NCBI GenBank assembly: GCA_009809945.1
Contig: WTPW01001665.1
Span: 3,887 to 67,886 of the forward strand
DNA from: Gigaspora margarita
Taxonomy: Eukaryota > Glomeromycota > Glomeromycetes > Diversisporales > Gigasporaceae
Direction: 5' to 3'
DNA: 64,000 bases
The notes beneath the pieces were generated by a model. It searched no databases and had not been told where the DNA came from. It saw only the letters and a list, made by a program, of their open reading frames with translations. The position numbers and the translations under genes were made by a program. Each line of letters starts with the position of its first letter. The stretch's first letter is position 1. Shown here in pieces: positions 10,339 through 21,699 of the stretch.

Positions 10339-13220
10339 CTAATCAACATTAATATTTTCTTTACAAGTCACGCGATTATAACCTTTGTGACCACAATTTT
10401 TACATTTTTTTCTTTTATCTTTGCATGTATTCTTTGCTTATAAAGGATCACTATTAGCATCGAGATCAATATTAATTGATTGAGTATTAAGATTATCATC
10501 TAATGATTGTAATATATTAGCTCAGTTTAATTTGTTGTCTTGAATTTCTACAGAACTTTTAATTCGCCCAGCAGGTCTGCCTTTTCTTGTTGTAATTATT
10601 GGATTCTGAACATTTAGATCCAAATTATCCTGCTCTTTATGATTTAATTTTTGTTGTTTATTGAATATAAACTCATGACAAATTCCGATCATCTCTTTAT
10701 AAGAATTAGTATCCAATGCCAAATCGATCATCTTACGCATGATACCTTGGGCACGCCCATACTTTATACGATTGGAATTGATTTGCCGAAGCTCAGGTGT
10801 ATAAATCTCATTACCACGAAGTTGTTTAATATATACTAAATTAAAATCGGATGTATTTGATATATGTTCTGTTCCAGATGAATCTGTACAGAGTCTAATT
10901 GGTAATTGTTGCTCTAAAACCTGATTGAGATGTTTAATTTTATCATCTTTATACCATCGCTCAGAGATAAGTTTTATGTGCCAGTACGCTTTAGATGAAT
11001 ATCGTAAAATCTTGTAGAAATGTCTACAAGGATATCCATGAGTAATTAAAAGATTGCACGTACACCTATGAGAACCGTCAGATATCAATATAAGGTAATG
11101 AGATGTTAAGCNGCCAGAAATTGCCAATTGCCAAATTTCTACAATTTTTGTTCGATCAATTGTTGAAAGAATTTCTTCAAGAAGAATCTTAGAAGCTTCA
11201 TAATTGTCTTCATGTGCTTCTTTAACATAATCTTGATCTACTTGGTTCTATAAGTTAAAATATTATATATAGTAGTTATATAAATCAAAATATTTATAAA
11301 AAGTTAAAGGAAGACTATATTTACCTTTATAAGATCATCATAATTCATATTATTCACCTTAAAAGCATCGTAAAAAAAATATTCTTTCATTTGTTGAGAC
11401 ACAGCTACAACCATTGAAGGCATAAGAAATTCTGTTACTATAGATTCAATTGAGTGAAAAAATCGGGTTGGAACAGTCATCATTCCAGTAGTAGGTATTT
11501 GATCTTTATATTCTTCTATTCGCACATATTCAGCTTCATTATCAAGAATTTCTTGAATTTCCTTTGTAAGGTTTAAAAGTGATAATTTTTTTTGTACACA
11601 ATCATGAATTTTTTTGTTGAGACTTTCTACATGTTGTGTTGTATTGGCACCAGCAGTAAACTGGGTATTATTGTAGCAGGCAGCCCATTTGACTTTCAAA
11701 GGCTCCAATTGACGATTAATATATTGTANAGCAGAAGGATATTTCATTTTCAAAGATTGCCATCGACTTTCAAAAAGATTGGTTGATAGCGTATTACGAC
11801 AAAGAAAGNAATCATTTTCAAATTGTTGGAATTCTTTGGACTNGAGTTTTCCTCGAAGATTTTTTTTCAGATTAACACCAATATGATACATGCAAAGATG
11901 ATGATTTGAATTAGGAAATTNAATTACAATAGCATTCGCCATGGCAAGATCACAGTCAGTGAATATTACCCGAGGCATAAGATTATTTGTACATCTTTTA
12001 ATCATTGCTAGAGCCCATATAAAAGATTCCTGGGTCTCATCTTCCAAGAGAGCAGTGGCAACTAAACATGTACGATTGCAATTATCGATAGCAGCAAAAA
12101 AGCAAGCCATCATATTATATCTGTTGGTACGTGAAGTTGTATCCATAAAAATTATGTTATGATACCGTGTCCAAACATATTGTTGTTCAGGTGACATCCA
12201 TATGATTCCACATAGATGACGCTCAGGACCATCAAACTTTGGCTCTATAAACCATCTGGAATCTGCACTTTTTTGATTATATAAATAGCATAACATGTCT
12301 GAAGTATCAAATTCTGGACAAGGATTAATCTTTTTCTTCGCATTTTGGATGGCATTATAAAGATTTTTTTTATGTATTTTTCTACCTATAAATTTTCCTT
12401 TTAAAAGGCTACAGATATTTCGAGCTCCAGTAGTACCATGCATAACACAAAATTCAACAAATTCAATCATGTCACTTCTCAATTTACGATATTTGGGTAC
12501 ATTTACTAAGGGGGATGGTGTCAATAAATGGTTATGATTATCAACAACAGTAGTAAATGAGATACATGTGGCTGATTTGGGCATATTTCCATTAACTCGC
12601 CAAGGACAATCTGTTGCTTTAGAGACTCTACTTCACTGTTGTTGAGGGTCAAGAGTTTTTTTTGGTTGGTATTTCCCTAAATAACTACATTCCCATCCTA
12701 TTCTTCTAACTATCTTCTGGTTATTTTCAATAGAAGCCTCAGTTCTTCTTCTACGAATGCTGAATCCTTGCTGCATCCCATAATCATTAAGAAACATCTC
12801 CACATCATCCCATGTTTGAAAAGGTTGGCCCACATAAAGCTTTAAATAAGCACTGTCAGATTCTTGATCAGAAGAATCAGAATCAAATAAATGTTGTGGC
12901 TGTTCTTCTAATATATCATTGTTCACAAAAATATTTGGCAAAGAACTCAATTCGGGAGACAAAGGAAGGTAATTATCATCATAGTCTTGAGAATCAACTA
13001 TAGCGGTTTCATAGTAAGTTTGAGGTAAAGAAAAAAAATGTTGTGGTTGTTCTTCCGATATATTGTTGTCCATGAAAATATTTGGCAAAAAACTCATTTC
13101 AGAAGACAAAGAGAAGTAATTATTGCTATAGTCTTGAGAATTAGTCATGAAGTTTTCGTGGTAAGTTTGAGATAAAGAAGAAGAAACTTCCATTTGCTCA
13201 TGATCTAGTGAACAGTTCAT
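10339..13220 (-). pseudogene. FAR1-MULE-SWIM transposase, broken by C-to-T changes
   Basis: With a 77-bp intron removed the frame spans 934 codons plus stop. Residues about 18-110 are two tandem acidic, serine-rich repeats of about 45-49 residues. A FAR1-type DNA-binding domain follows (about 125-235, ending DNHNH). Next is the MULE DDE core with likely catalytic D360 (FMDTT), D422 (FTDCD) and E532 (HVESLN), and C443/H446 as the usual C-x2-H. A SWIM zinc finger is at 694-708 (CTC...GYPCRH), and a C-terminal zinc knuckle at 914-927 (CKNCGHKGYNRVTC) has Y where H is expected. In-frame stops are TGA196 (12633-12635), TGA874 (10522-10524) and TAA902 (10438-10440). Each is one C-to-T step from CGA or CAA. 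Five ambiguous bases fall in the gene. It would cut and join the ends of its element in the nucleus, but as read it is inactive. Confidence 0.9.
11248..11324 (-). other. Predicted 77-bp intron in the MULE transposase
   Basis: The junction reads ATAAAG|GTAAATATAG ... ACTTATAG|AACCAAG on the minus strand. Removing it joins two reading frames in phase 0, between the DDE core and the SWIM region, and makes the total coding length a multiple of three. Confidence 0.82.
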
Positions 13221-13711
13221 AGTTGAGAATAAATAAAATCACGTTATTATAAGAGACAGTTCTTTAGCATCCGATTGTTTCACGTTTTAGCTTTTGATCC
13301 GTCTAACCATAAATAAAGTCACGTTAATATTAGAGAAGTTCTTTAATGATCATATTTTTTCTGTTTTGGCATCTGATCTATTAACCTTATTTTTGCTAGT
13401 AATACAACTCGTGTATATTGTTTCATGAAATAATTGATAAGGTTTGTTCAAATGAAAAGAGCAAGGTGTATTTTTAAGTGATAGAGCAAGTATATTTAAA
13501 GTAAAAGGATAAATTTTAATGAGAGAATAAGGTATATATGTTTAAGCGAAAATAATTTGGTTCAAACGAAAGTAAAAGAAGTTTGATCAATTTACAATCA
13601 GATTGCTTTTTATTTATTTTATTTATTACCATTATTATCGATTACTTGCATCTGTCATGGCTATTGTACGTACGTATGTTTGTCATACTGATTATAATTG
13701 TTACACCAGCA

Positions 13712-13746
13712 GGAGAAATCACCACTGGTTAAATTTAGTTATTTTC
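13712..13746 (-). repeat. MULE right terminal inverted repeat
   Basis: Reverse-complemented it begins GAAAATAACTAAATTTAACC and continues AGTGGTGATTTCTCC. It is followed directly by the TTAAATTAA target duplication. Confidence 0.88.
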
Positions 13747-15013
13747 TTAAATTAAATATACATTTTTATTTAATATTACATATTTTATTATATATTATTA
13801 TACAAAAAAAAATTAAAAAAACGAAGAAAAGAACGAACTCAAAAAAAAACAAAAAAAACAAAAACGAAAATGAAAAAAAACAGTATTTAAAATACTTTCG
13901 CACTTTGTTGTATATAATTTCATAAAAAACTAGTCCTACATGCTTATTTTTGCTCACCTCCAGTTAGCTATTATTTGCTTTTTTGTTTTTACTATCATAT
14001 CACTTTAGCTATTTCTTTGTTTTGGCAGTGTTCTTAAAGTTGGTGTTCTTGTAAAGTGCCAGAAAAGTTAGATTGTTTTCTTGCAAAGTGCTGAAGAAGT
14101 CAGGAATATAAAATAAAAATTAAAAAATAAATAAAAAAAAATAAATGAAAAAACAAAAAACTAAATAAAAAAATAAAGAAAGTCCCAAATCTCTATTTCT
14201 CTGACAATTCAGAAATTGCTGAAAGCCAAGTTAATGTTCGCAAAATAGCGAAATAGTCTGGGTTGGTTTTCTTCAAAGTGCCAGAAAGTAAGAGTTGTGT
14301 TCTTGCAAAGTGCTAGAATAAAATAAATTAATAAAAATTTTTTTTTTTAAAAAAAAAAAAAAACAACAAATGTCAAACGAAAGTGAAACTTACAAAAACT
14401 TGTGAAAACTTGCGAAAACTTGCAAAAGCTTGCAGAAACTTGTGTTCATATTTCTTTACAGATCGTTCTTGAAAATTTAGAAATTGTTGTTGATGTTTTT
14501 GCAAAGTTTCAGAAGTCTGAGTTGGTTTGCAAAGTCAACTTGGTGTTCTTGCAAAGTGCTAAAAAGTTGTTGGTTTTCTTGCAAAGAGTAGTGTTCTTGT
14601 AAAAAAAAAAACGAAATAAAAAAAACAATATAGAAGATCTAATTTATAAACAAAAGATCTAATCTGATCTTGTAATATGGAATTTGTAGATTAATTTTGA
14701 TAGATCATACAAAATTTCGAAGTATTTTGAAAATATAGTCAAGTACACCCTTGGTATAATTCAGGTTACAGATCTACTAATCCAGCTTGGTTTTACAGAT
14801 CTAAAATATTTTGAAATTATTTCGAATTATTTCAAACTAAACTATTTTGAAAAATATTTCAAATACACTTTCAAAATACTTTGAAACTTTCTTGAAATAT
14901 TTCAAAATATATTGTGAAATATTTCGAAATATATTGTGATATGCAAGGTCTTTCAAAAGATTTCACATATATGCAAGATCTTTCAAAAGATTTTGGTACT
15001 ATAAATTCAATGA

Positions 15014-16568
15014 TGTATATAAAAAAAATATTACTTCTTTTTAATTTATACCATTTTTAGCAATAAACTTTTTCTTATACCATAGCTTGTTATTATCTCT
15101 ATTTCTTGTTTTTTTAAACAGATTAAGTATGAACTTTTGAGTTACTAGTTTTTTTGTAATGATTTCTCTAACATCTCTAGACTGACCAAATTGAGGCCTT
15201 GTGCATATTTTGAAATAGAAGCTATATTTCTTGTTTCTTTTTTCTGCATTTTCTATAAGACTATTTAAAACATAGCTTGGAGCTACTATTCTTTTTTTTT
15301 GCAGTTCTGTGAAATTTTGATCTTTCAAAATTTTTTTTTTACTAAAATTATATTTAGTCTGTTACATACCACTTTTACTACTAATTTTCTGTAAGTTTTC
15401 AAGAATAAGATAGGTCTAATATTACATAGATTGTAATACTAGTTTTCTCTCTTTGGGATTGGGTATAGCATTCTAATTTTACTTTTTTAAAATATGACCA
15501 GTTTTTATATACCTAGTTGCAAACTTCTAAAGATTTCTTTTGTTTGGTTACTATAGTTTTTAAGTAGTGAATACAAAATGCCAAAAGCACTAAAAGATAA
15601 ATTGTTTTTGTTTGATCCATCATGCTCTTCTACTTTTCTTCTGTAATTGCTATCATCATTTCCTGTACTAGTCAGGATGTATTTTGTTTAAAGGTTTGTA
15701 TTTCTTTTTCTATTTTTCTGTTATCTCTAATATGCTTACATTTCTTCTTCTGAATTGTTTTTTGAAATGAATTTATACTTTTTTTTTAACTTCTTCTAAA
15801 CACATATTAACTCTATATCATCATTATCTTCTGCTTTGACAATTCTGTTTAGACTAATTTTACTATGTTTCTTTTTAAAAAACTAACTAACTAGTATGCA
15901 TTTTTGATTACTCACAATTATACTATATCTTTTTTCAATTCTTTTCTTAACTTCTTCTTCATATTTATTACTATAGCATTTTTCAGATATTTTTTTAAAC
16001 TGTTTCTTTTTTGATCTATATCTTGTACTTGTTCACAGAAAGTATCAATTTTAAAATTCTTTTCTATACCTTTGTATAACTTAAACAACTTCTTTTTTTT
16101 TGCTATGTTAAAACTCTTTTTTATATTCTGTATCAAAAAGTGCCTAGTTTTTTTATATGCTTTCTTAATAATTACAATTTATCTATTTTATTTGCATCTC
16201 CAACTTTAAGTATTTTAACTATTTTTTTCTTAGTTGGCAGAATAGCTTGTGTAGCTTTTATTATACTATTTTGTATAATATCCTATTATTTATTCATGGC
16301 TATTTTCAAGTCTGCCTGAATTTTTGCTAATAATATCTTTTATAATTTTTTTTTGTAATGTACCTAGTCATCTTTTATCACTTTTTCTAACTTAAATACA
16401 GTTCTTTTCTTATCCTTCCTTCTTATTTTTGTTTGGTTTCTGAACCTTAAATTTATTTTTGTATTTAATACCATAATTAGTAGCTTGTAATTACTATTTG
16501 TTACTAGGTCCATATCTTTGGCACTTGCTTGCAGAATGTGGTTTGTTCACTCTTTTAATATCCATTAT
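15014..16568 (-). pseudogene. LINE fragment: endonuclease C-terminus and start of RT
   Basis: Just below 16568 the reverse strand encodes DMDLVTNSNYKLLIMVL. This aligns with the C-terminal S-D-H motif of APE-type LINE endonucleases, with D and H replaced by N and Y. Further on, 15041-15328 encodes VLNSLIENAEKRNKKYSFYF, then a frameshifted equivalent of the QDM-KAFD RT motif A, then QKFILNLFKK and FIAKNGIN, where NGIDQG is usual. Both catalytic substitutions are transitions. The fragment ends at the large repeat inserted at about 15013. Confidence 0.75.
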
Positions 16569-17231
16569 TAGGCATAGGACATGTCCCATTCATTGCTTTC
16601 TATAATTAAAATTTTAAAAAAACTTATAAATTTACTATATAACTTTGAGCTAAGATCTTCTTAAATCTAACTTATTAACTTAAAATTAAATTTTGCGGAT
16701 ATATAGAACAAGAAAAGAAGAAAATTTTGAGCTTAAAAACTGTATTAAAATTTTGCCAATTTTGCACTTTTTCAAAATGTAACTCTGTCAAAAACAAATA
16801 TTTACTAATTTTAAATTAGCAGTTATATGTAAAATTATTCTCTGAACAACTTTACTTAGGCGACAGGAGTAGGTTACCTTGTAAAAAAAATAGGTTACCT
16901 ATGTACTAAAGTTAAAATTTATTGTATTTCATGATATAACTTTTCAGAGCATAATTTTACATATAACTGCTAATTTAAAATTAGTAAATATTTGTTTTTG
17001 ACAGAGTTACATTTTGAAAAAATACAAAATTGGCAAAATTTTAATGCAGTTTTTAAGCTCAAAATTTTCTTCTTTTCTTGTTCTATATACCTGCAAAATT
17101 TAATTTTAAGTTAATAAGTTAGATTTAAGAAGATCTTAGCTTAAAGTTATATAGTAAATTCATATGTTTTTTAAAATTTTTAATTATAGAAAACATTTGG
17201 ACCTATTTCAAGGGGATATGTCCTATGCCTG
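16569..17231. mobile_element. CATAGGACATGTC foldback family, copy 2
   Basis: A compact foldback with ends GGCATAGGACATGTCCC and GGATATGTCCTATGCCTG. The arms share AAATCTTAGCTCAAAGTTATA-type sequence with the copy at 59765. It interrupts the LINE endonuclease between its GDFN and C-terminal motifs. The target duplication is not clear here. Confidence 0.65.
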
Positions 17232-17561
17232 TTGCCTGTTATAGTCTATTTCAGATTTTAGATTTCTTCTTTTTTATGTTATAAGGTTTTTAGCATCTTT
17301 GAACATACTATATGCATTTATCAATTCTTGGTCTTTTACAAAATTTAGAATTTTTTTCTAGCATTTTTTTTTGCTTTTCTTTTGCTTCATCGCTTGTATA
17401 ATTAAAGTCTCCCATTATAATAAATCTCTGTGGTTTATATATTATTTTTCTGGTTCTTTGTTTGATATATTCCTATATATTTTTATGAATATTTTTGTCA
17501 TTCAAGTGCAAATTATACTGCTAAAATGTTAATTCTGATGCCCTTAAAATTTAAGATTATA
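17232..17561 (-). pseudogene. LINE fragment: endonuclease GDFN motif
   Basis: Near 17390-17450 the reverse strand encodes YKPQRFIIMGDFNYTSDEAK. I-x-M-G-D-F-N is the signature of APE-type endonucleases of LINEs, with D and N contributing to catalysis. Upstream, GIRINILAV and LHLNDKNIHKN fit the preceding strand and loop; downstream KDQELINAYSMF fits the usual linker. One in-frame TAG lies between. The piece is bounded by foldback insertions on both sides. Confidence 0.85.
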
Positions 17562-17565
17562 TTAA

Positions 17566-18097
17566 TTGATGATCCACCACAAATCGATAGTGTGATCATA
17601 GTGTAACGTGATGCAAATTACTATATAAATCCTATAATGTAGAAATGATGCTGTTCCCTATAAGGAAACTGTTTTTATTAAGTTAATGGGTTATAGCTAC
17701 TAAGTGAAAATTGTAGAGCTCATCGAGATGAGTCTAACGGTAGTTAGATCATCAAAATCGGCCCAGTAGTTGCTAAGATACCTTCAAAAAACAATTGGTC
17801 GACTATGTAAAGTTTTATATAAACAAACCTATTGTTTATAGTCAGCCAATCGTTTTTTGAAGGTATCTCAGCAATTACTGAGCTGATTTTGATGATCTAA
17901 CTACCGTTAGACTCATCTCGATGAGCTCTACAATTTTTACTTAGTAGCTATGGCCCTTTAACTTAATAAAAAAAAAAATGGGTTCCTTATAGGGAACAGC
18001 ATTATTCCTACATTTTAAAATTTATATATTAACAAATAGTAATGATCTGCATCACGTTACACTATGATCACACTATCGATTTGTGGCGGATCATCAA
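17566..18097. mobile_element. TTAA-flanked foldback, TTGATGATCC termini
   Basis: The 532-bp element is almost a complete palindrome, with arms beginning TTGATGATCCxCCACAAATC and continuing CGATAGTGTGATCATAGTG. TTAA lies on both sides, as in piggyBac-type insertion, although piggyBac termini usually start CCC. The arms carry GAGCTCATCGAGATGAGTC and the GGCCCAGTAGTT module. The element at 49863-50651 has a similar design. Confidence 0.7.
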
Positions 18098-18101
18098 TTA
18101 A

Positions 18102-19331
18102 TTATATAAAAAGAGCTCTTGTGCACTTTAATTATATATTTTTTCTATTTCTTATATATAATAATTCCTATACTAGAGCCTTTCTCTTTGTTTTTTTGTG
18201 CACTTGACTAAAAGGTTTTGAATTCTATAGTGTTTTTAATTACAAACTTTCTTCATATTTGTTTTACATATGCCCAAAATATTTATTTTCTTTTCTTCTA
18301 TATTAGATATAGTCTATCAAAAGCTCCATTTTCATTTTATTATCTTTGATTATATTAATATTATACCAACTAGCTTCAAAACCTAATAATTTTTTAGAAC
18401 CTTTTTTTCTTGTTTTTTTTCTATATAATCCATCTTTATAACTTTATTATCTTCTATTTTTCTTGTTTTTCCATGAGAGTATCTTTTTTATTTTTTTTTT
18501 AAGATTTGCATCTCTCAACCCTTTTTTCTTGAGATATTTTTGGCAACTTTAGAAGTAATTGGGCCTATGCCCCAATTGTAAGTTACTTGTACTTTCTTTG
18601 GGACTCTTTTACTATTAAATATTTTTTTTATCTTACTTGTACTTTGGCTATTTTCAATTTTTTCTAGCCTGTATAAAATTTTCTGTAATATGGTACTCAA
18701 ATTTTCAGGTTTGTAATAGTTGTTCCTTTTGCAATTCTCATTACTAGAGTTATTCCTATATGTCTTCCTTTTTTATATCTAAATTTTTTGTTATATTGAT
18801 ATTCTCTTTTTCTGAATATTTTCTTTTTGACTTTATTACTATATAGTTCTTTATTGCAAATACTAGTCTTTTTACTATAGTTTTTTTTTTTGCACTCTGA
18901 CTATCTTTTTTTTTTATCTTTTTGTTATTTTTTATACTACTTTTAGCTTCTTCTTGCTATATTAAATTCTTTTTTGGTTCTGCTTACTTGAAGTATTTTC
19001 AATATAGCAGAAACTTCTATAATTTACTTTGTTTTTATATACTCTAAGCAAGTTTTGTTCAAGTTGAAGTATACAAATACTAATTTTTATAGGTTAAAAT
19101 TTGCATTTACTGAAATATATAGCTTTGGCCTTTAGTTGCCTTACTTGACACGAAAGCAGTACTTTGATTGTATTTTCTGACAAGCTATACAAAGTTAATC
19201 TATACTATTTTGGAGCTTTCAATTGATTATTTTTTATTATTATTCTTGTTAATTCCTTCTAATTGGTAATACCCAACTGTCTTCAAGCATTTTCATGCTT
19301 CTTTTGTTTTTAACACTTAGAGTAACATGTA
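18102..19331 (-). pseudogene. LINE fragment: endonuclease N-terminus and upstream region
   Basis: About 18150-18320 in reverse encodes INILGICKTNMKK, matching the L-G-I-x-E-T-N motif of LINE endonucleases with the metal-binding E changed to K. A degraded KEKGSSIGIIIYKK strand follows. Upstream, 18515-18700 encodes a lysine-rich stretch (ILQKILYRLEKIENSQST) of unknown role. Stops and frameshifts are present. Confidence 0.7.
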
Positions 19332-19647
19332 CTGTATGTGTCCAAAAATAAGCTACCTTTTTGGCCAAAAAATTACACAAACAAACATAGTATAGCTTAT
19401 TTTAAAATATTGAGTTTTTTGATAAATTAAAAAACGTACTAATAAAAAGCCGTCCAAATAACACCAAATTTTTACTATAAGTGTATTTTGATATTCTTAA
19501 CAAGTTTACTTAATGGCACTTTTGAGGTTTACTTAGTAAAATTTAGACTTTTATATGTAGCAACTGCTAATAGATTTTTTAAGATTTTTGAAAAAAATCA
19601 GAGAAATAGCTTATTTTAGATAGTAGCTTATTTTCGGATATATATGG
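19332..19647. mobile_element. TA-flanked MITE, ends CTGTATNTTCC...AAATAAGC, copy 1
   Basis: Ends are CTGTATGTGTCCAAAAATAAGC-like and their inverse, with TA on both sides. The 318-bp copy at 45709-46026 shares the ends and the interior. Inside is the ACAAGTTTACTTAATGGCAC and TATGTAGCAACTG module. It lies in the LINE. Confidence 0.65.
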
Positions 19648-19911
19648 TACTTGTTTGCTAAACTTTTTACATGTCCAGTAAATTTTTTGAACTTTGCTAT
19701 TTCACTCTATAAGCTTTTTGACTTGCTTGTTGTTAAAAAGCTATAGTAAATCCCAAAGTGTATATATTTTAATTTCTTTTTGTATTATTGCTATACTGCA
19801 CTTCTTATTACTTGTATCTGTATCTACTATCATTTGGTCTATTAAATTAGGTTGTGAAGATTTTTCTAACTTCTTGTTATTCCTTGTATGATATTTTCAG
19901 TTACTTCTTCT

Positions 19912-20207
19912 AGAACCCTGGACATCTCTCATATAGGTCATAACTGGATTTTGGCCAATTTTGATCTAATTTGCTAAAAACAACAAAATCAATTTATATA
20001 ATAACTTCTAATACAGTGATTAGAATTGAATAAACTTTTTTTTGTTAGATGCGCCTCACTGGGAGCTTTATTTTAAAAAAAAAGTTCATTCAAATTGAAC
20101 TACTGGATGCCAAGATAATTGCCAAAACTATTTTTTGCTGCTTAAATTTTAGGTATTTTTGCTAAAAAATTTCAAGTATGACCTCTATACTAGAAGTCTG
20201 GGGTTCT
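19912..20207. mobile_element. hAT MITE (AGGACCC family), copy B
   Basis: Ends are AGAACCCTGGACATCTC and AGTCTGGGGTTCT, with an exact 8-bp duplication CTTCTTCT on both sides. It is inserted in the N-terminal part of the LINE. Confidence 0.88.
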
Positions 20208-20215
20208 CTTCTTCT

Positions 20216-21170
20216 TGCTTATATGGGTTTTTTTTATATTGTTTTTGTCATTGCCTGCATATATGTTCGCTATTATTTGTTCAGTTTGATTTGAACTATA
20301 TAAGGTTTTCATACTTTTTGTTAATTCTTGTATGTCTTCTTTAATTGTTTCTTTCTGCCTATCTAAATTTTTTTTCAATTTTTCGATTCTATAGTTTTTA
20401 TAGCCACTTTCTGTTTCTAATAACAGAAACTTTTTTTTGTATTTTCTTAAGCTTTGTGTCTTCTTGTCTATTATTTTTTTTGTTTTTAATTTCTTTAAGT
20501 TTTTTTTTTTGTAATATTTAAGTAGTTTTTAAGCAGTTGTCTTATAATAAAAATTTTGCTTGCAAATATTGATTGGCAATTTTTTTATCTATAACTTGTG
20601 TTCTTTTATATTCTTTATTTAACAAAGTTATACATGCATATATGCCATATCTTAAATCCTAGCATCTCTTTTTAAAGAATTTTATCTTCAAATCTGAAAC
20701 TTGTTTGAAGTTTATTGATTATCTCTATATATGATTGTTATACTTACTACTAAGCCTTTTCTAGCTTGTTATATATCTTGCTTATTTATTTGTTTACTAT
20801 TGTTTATTTGTTTATTTTTAACTTCTTGTACTTGTATATGTGTTAGTTTATATAGCTGATTTGCAGTATAGGGTATCATCAATACTCCAAAATTTTTTTA
20901 AAAAATGTATAAAATTTTTTCAAAAAGTCCTTTTTTCTTTGTTTTGTATATAGCTTTATAGTTTTGGCTATTTTCATTTTAGCTAACTTCTATTGAAATT
21001 TAGTTACAAAGCTTTCGTCTTATACTTATTTGTCTTGCTTGCTAATAGATTTAGCTAATGTTTTCACATTTTCTTTCTGATTAGGTATGGTCATAAGGAT
21101 TAGCAAAAAAAGTTCTTTTATTTTATTCTTTGACAGCCTCACTAGAGTTTAACTATATAACTATATATAC
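20216..21170 (-). pseudogene. LINE fragment: lysine-rich N-terminal region
   Basis: The reverse strand encodes short lysine/glutamate-rich, coiled-coil-like runs (for example DRQKETIKEDIQELTKSMKT at about 20310-20375) between stops. Position upstream of the endonuclease suggests the ORF1/gag-like part, but I see no zinc knuckle or RRM. The 5' end near 21170 is approximate. Confidence 0.45.
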
Positions 21171-21590
21171 AATTACAAAAAATCATTTATTCTATGTTTA
21201 TATTATATAAACCTAATATTACCTAGCTGCTTTTATAAATGCCCAGATATGACCAATTGCACTGAAACTCCTGAGAGATGGCTCAACAGTATTAACACCA
21301 TCAAGAATATAGGATTTATCTTTAAATTCCTTCCATCTAGTGTTTATAGTAATGCTATTGAATATTAGCATCCAATATTAACTATAAAAAAATAAGCTAA
21401 CAAGAAAATAAAAGGGATAAAAAATAACTATACAATCTAAACAAAATAAAAACCAAATTTTAATAAAGAAAAATGATAAAAGATAAAAAAAATGAAAACT
21501 AAAAACCTATATTCTAAATGGTGTTAAAAACAAAGAGTAAAAAGTAAAAATTATATAATACTATGCAGAGAAATGCTTTATCTAAGTATT
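21171..21590. other. AT-rich stretch without recognised features
   Basis: I find no coding potential, inverted ends or repeat relationship here. Confidence 0.35.
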
Positions 21591-21667
21591 ATATGGAGGT
21601 AAGTTAGTAGAAAAAGGACAAATTTATTAGATAAATTTGTTCTTTTTCTACTGATTTACCCCTATAT
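21591..21667. repeat. 77-bp near-perfect hairpin
   Basis: Arms of about 30 bp (GGTAAGTTAGTAGAAAAAGG and onward) pair across a 3-base loop with about three mismatches. ATATGG and CCTATAT lie at the ends. It is either a minimal foldback MITE or a small RNA hairpin. Confidence 0.55.
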
Positions 21668-21699
21668 ATACATTAAAAAAAAAACTATGCTTAAACATT

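Larger units (their letters stand above)
9795..13746 (-). mobile_element. Complete Mutator-like element (MULE), 9-bp TSD
   Basis: The 3,952-bp element is bounded by a direct 9-bp duplication TTAAATTAA (9786-9794 and 13747-13755). Its inverted ends of about 35 bp share TTTAACCAGTGGTGATTTC. The related repeat at about 26400-26450 contains one copy of the target (TTAATTTAA on the plus strand) with no insertion, an empty-site control. Inside is one transposase gene on the minus strand. Structure and duplication length both fit Mutator. Confidence 0.92.
9394..15013. mobile_element. Large repeat with TTTCGAAA subterminal motifs, copy 1
   Basis: The left end carries clustered AATCTTTCGAAAGA motifs and TTGCGAAATATT repeats. 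The right end has matching inverted CTTTCAAAAGATTTTGG motifs. The inside (13960-14600) has repeated CTTGCAAAGTGC units. It interrupts the LINE reverse transcriptase just after a degraded NGIDQG-like motif. No coding sequence belongs to it apart from the inserted MULE. Subterminal repeats suggest a non-autonomous DNA element; the superfamily is undetermined because I could not settle the target duplication. A related inverted copy lies at 22795-26580. Confidence 0.55.
4890..21170 (-). mobile_element. Decayed non-LTR retrotransposon (LINE) split by insertions
   Basis: Minus-strand translation gives, in order, a lysine-rich coiled N-terminal region, an APE-type endonuclease, a reverse transcriptase, an RNase H and a short C-terminal tail, all with frameshifts and stops. 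The order EN-RT-RNase H fits an I/Tad/Jockey-like LINE. Interruptions are at 7143-8412 (hAT), about 9394-15013 (large repeat with MULE), 16569-17231, 17566-18097, 19332-19647 and 19912-20207. Removing them brings the coding pieces back into order. It is clearly dead. Both termini are approximate. Confidence 0.8.

Noticed and set aside
10522..13220. Three separate genes in the MULE region
   Set aside because: The pieces are one transposase: the first gap is a single in-frame TGA and the second is a 77-bp GT-AG intron that keeps the frame.
10339..13220. Genetic code change or programmed readthrough of UGA
   Set aside because: A TAA stop and a lost zinc ligand occur as well, all by the same C-to-T type change, which fits decay better than recoding.
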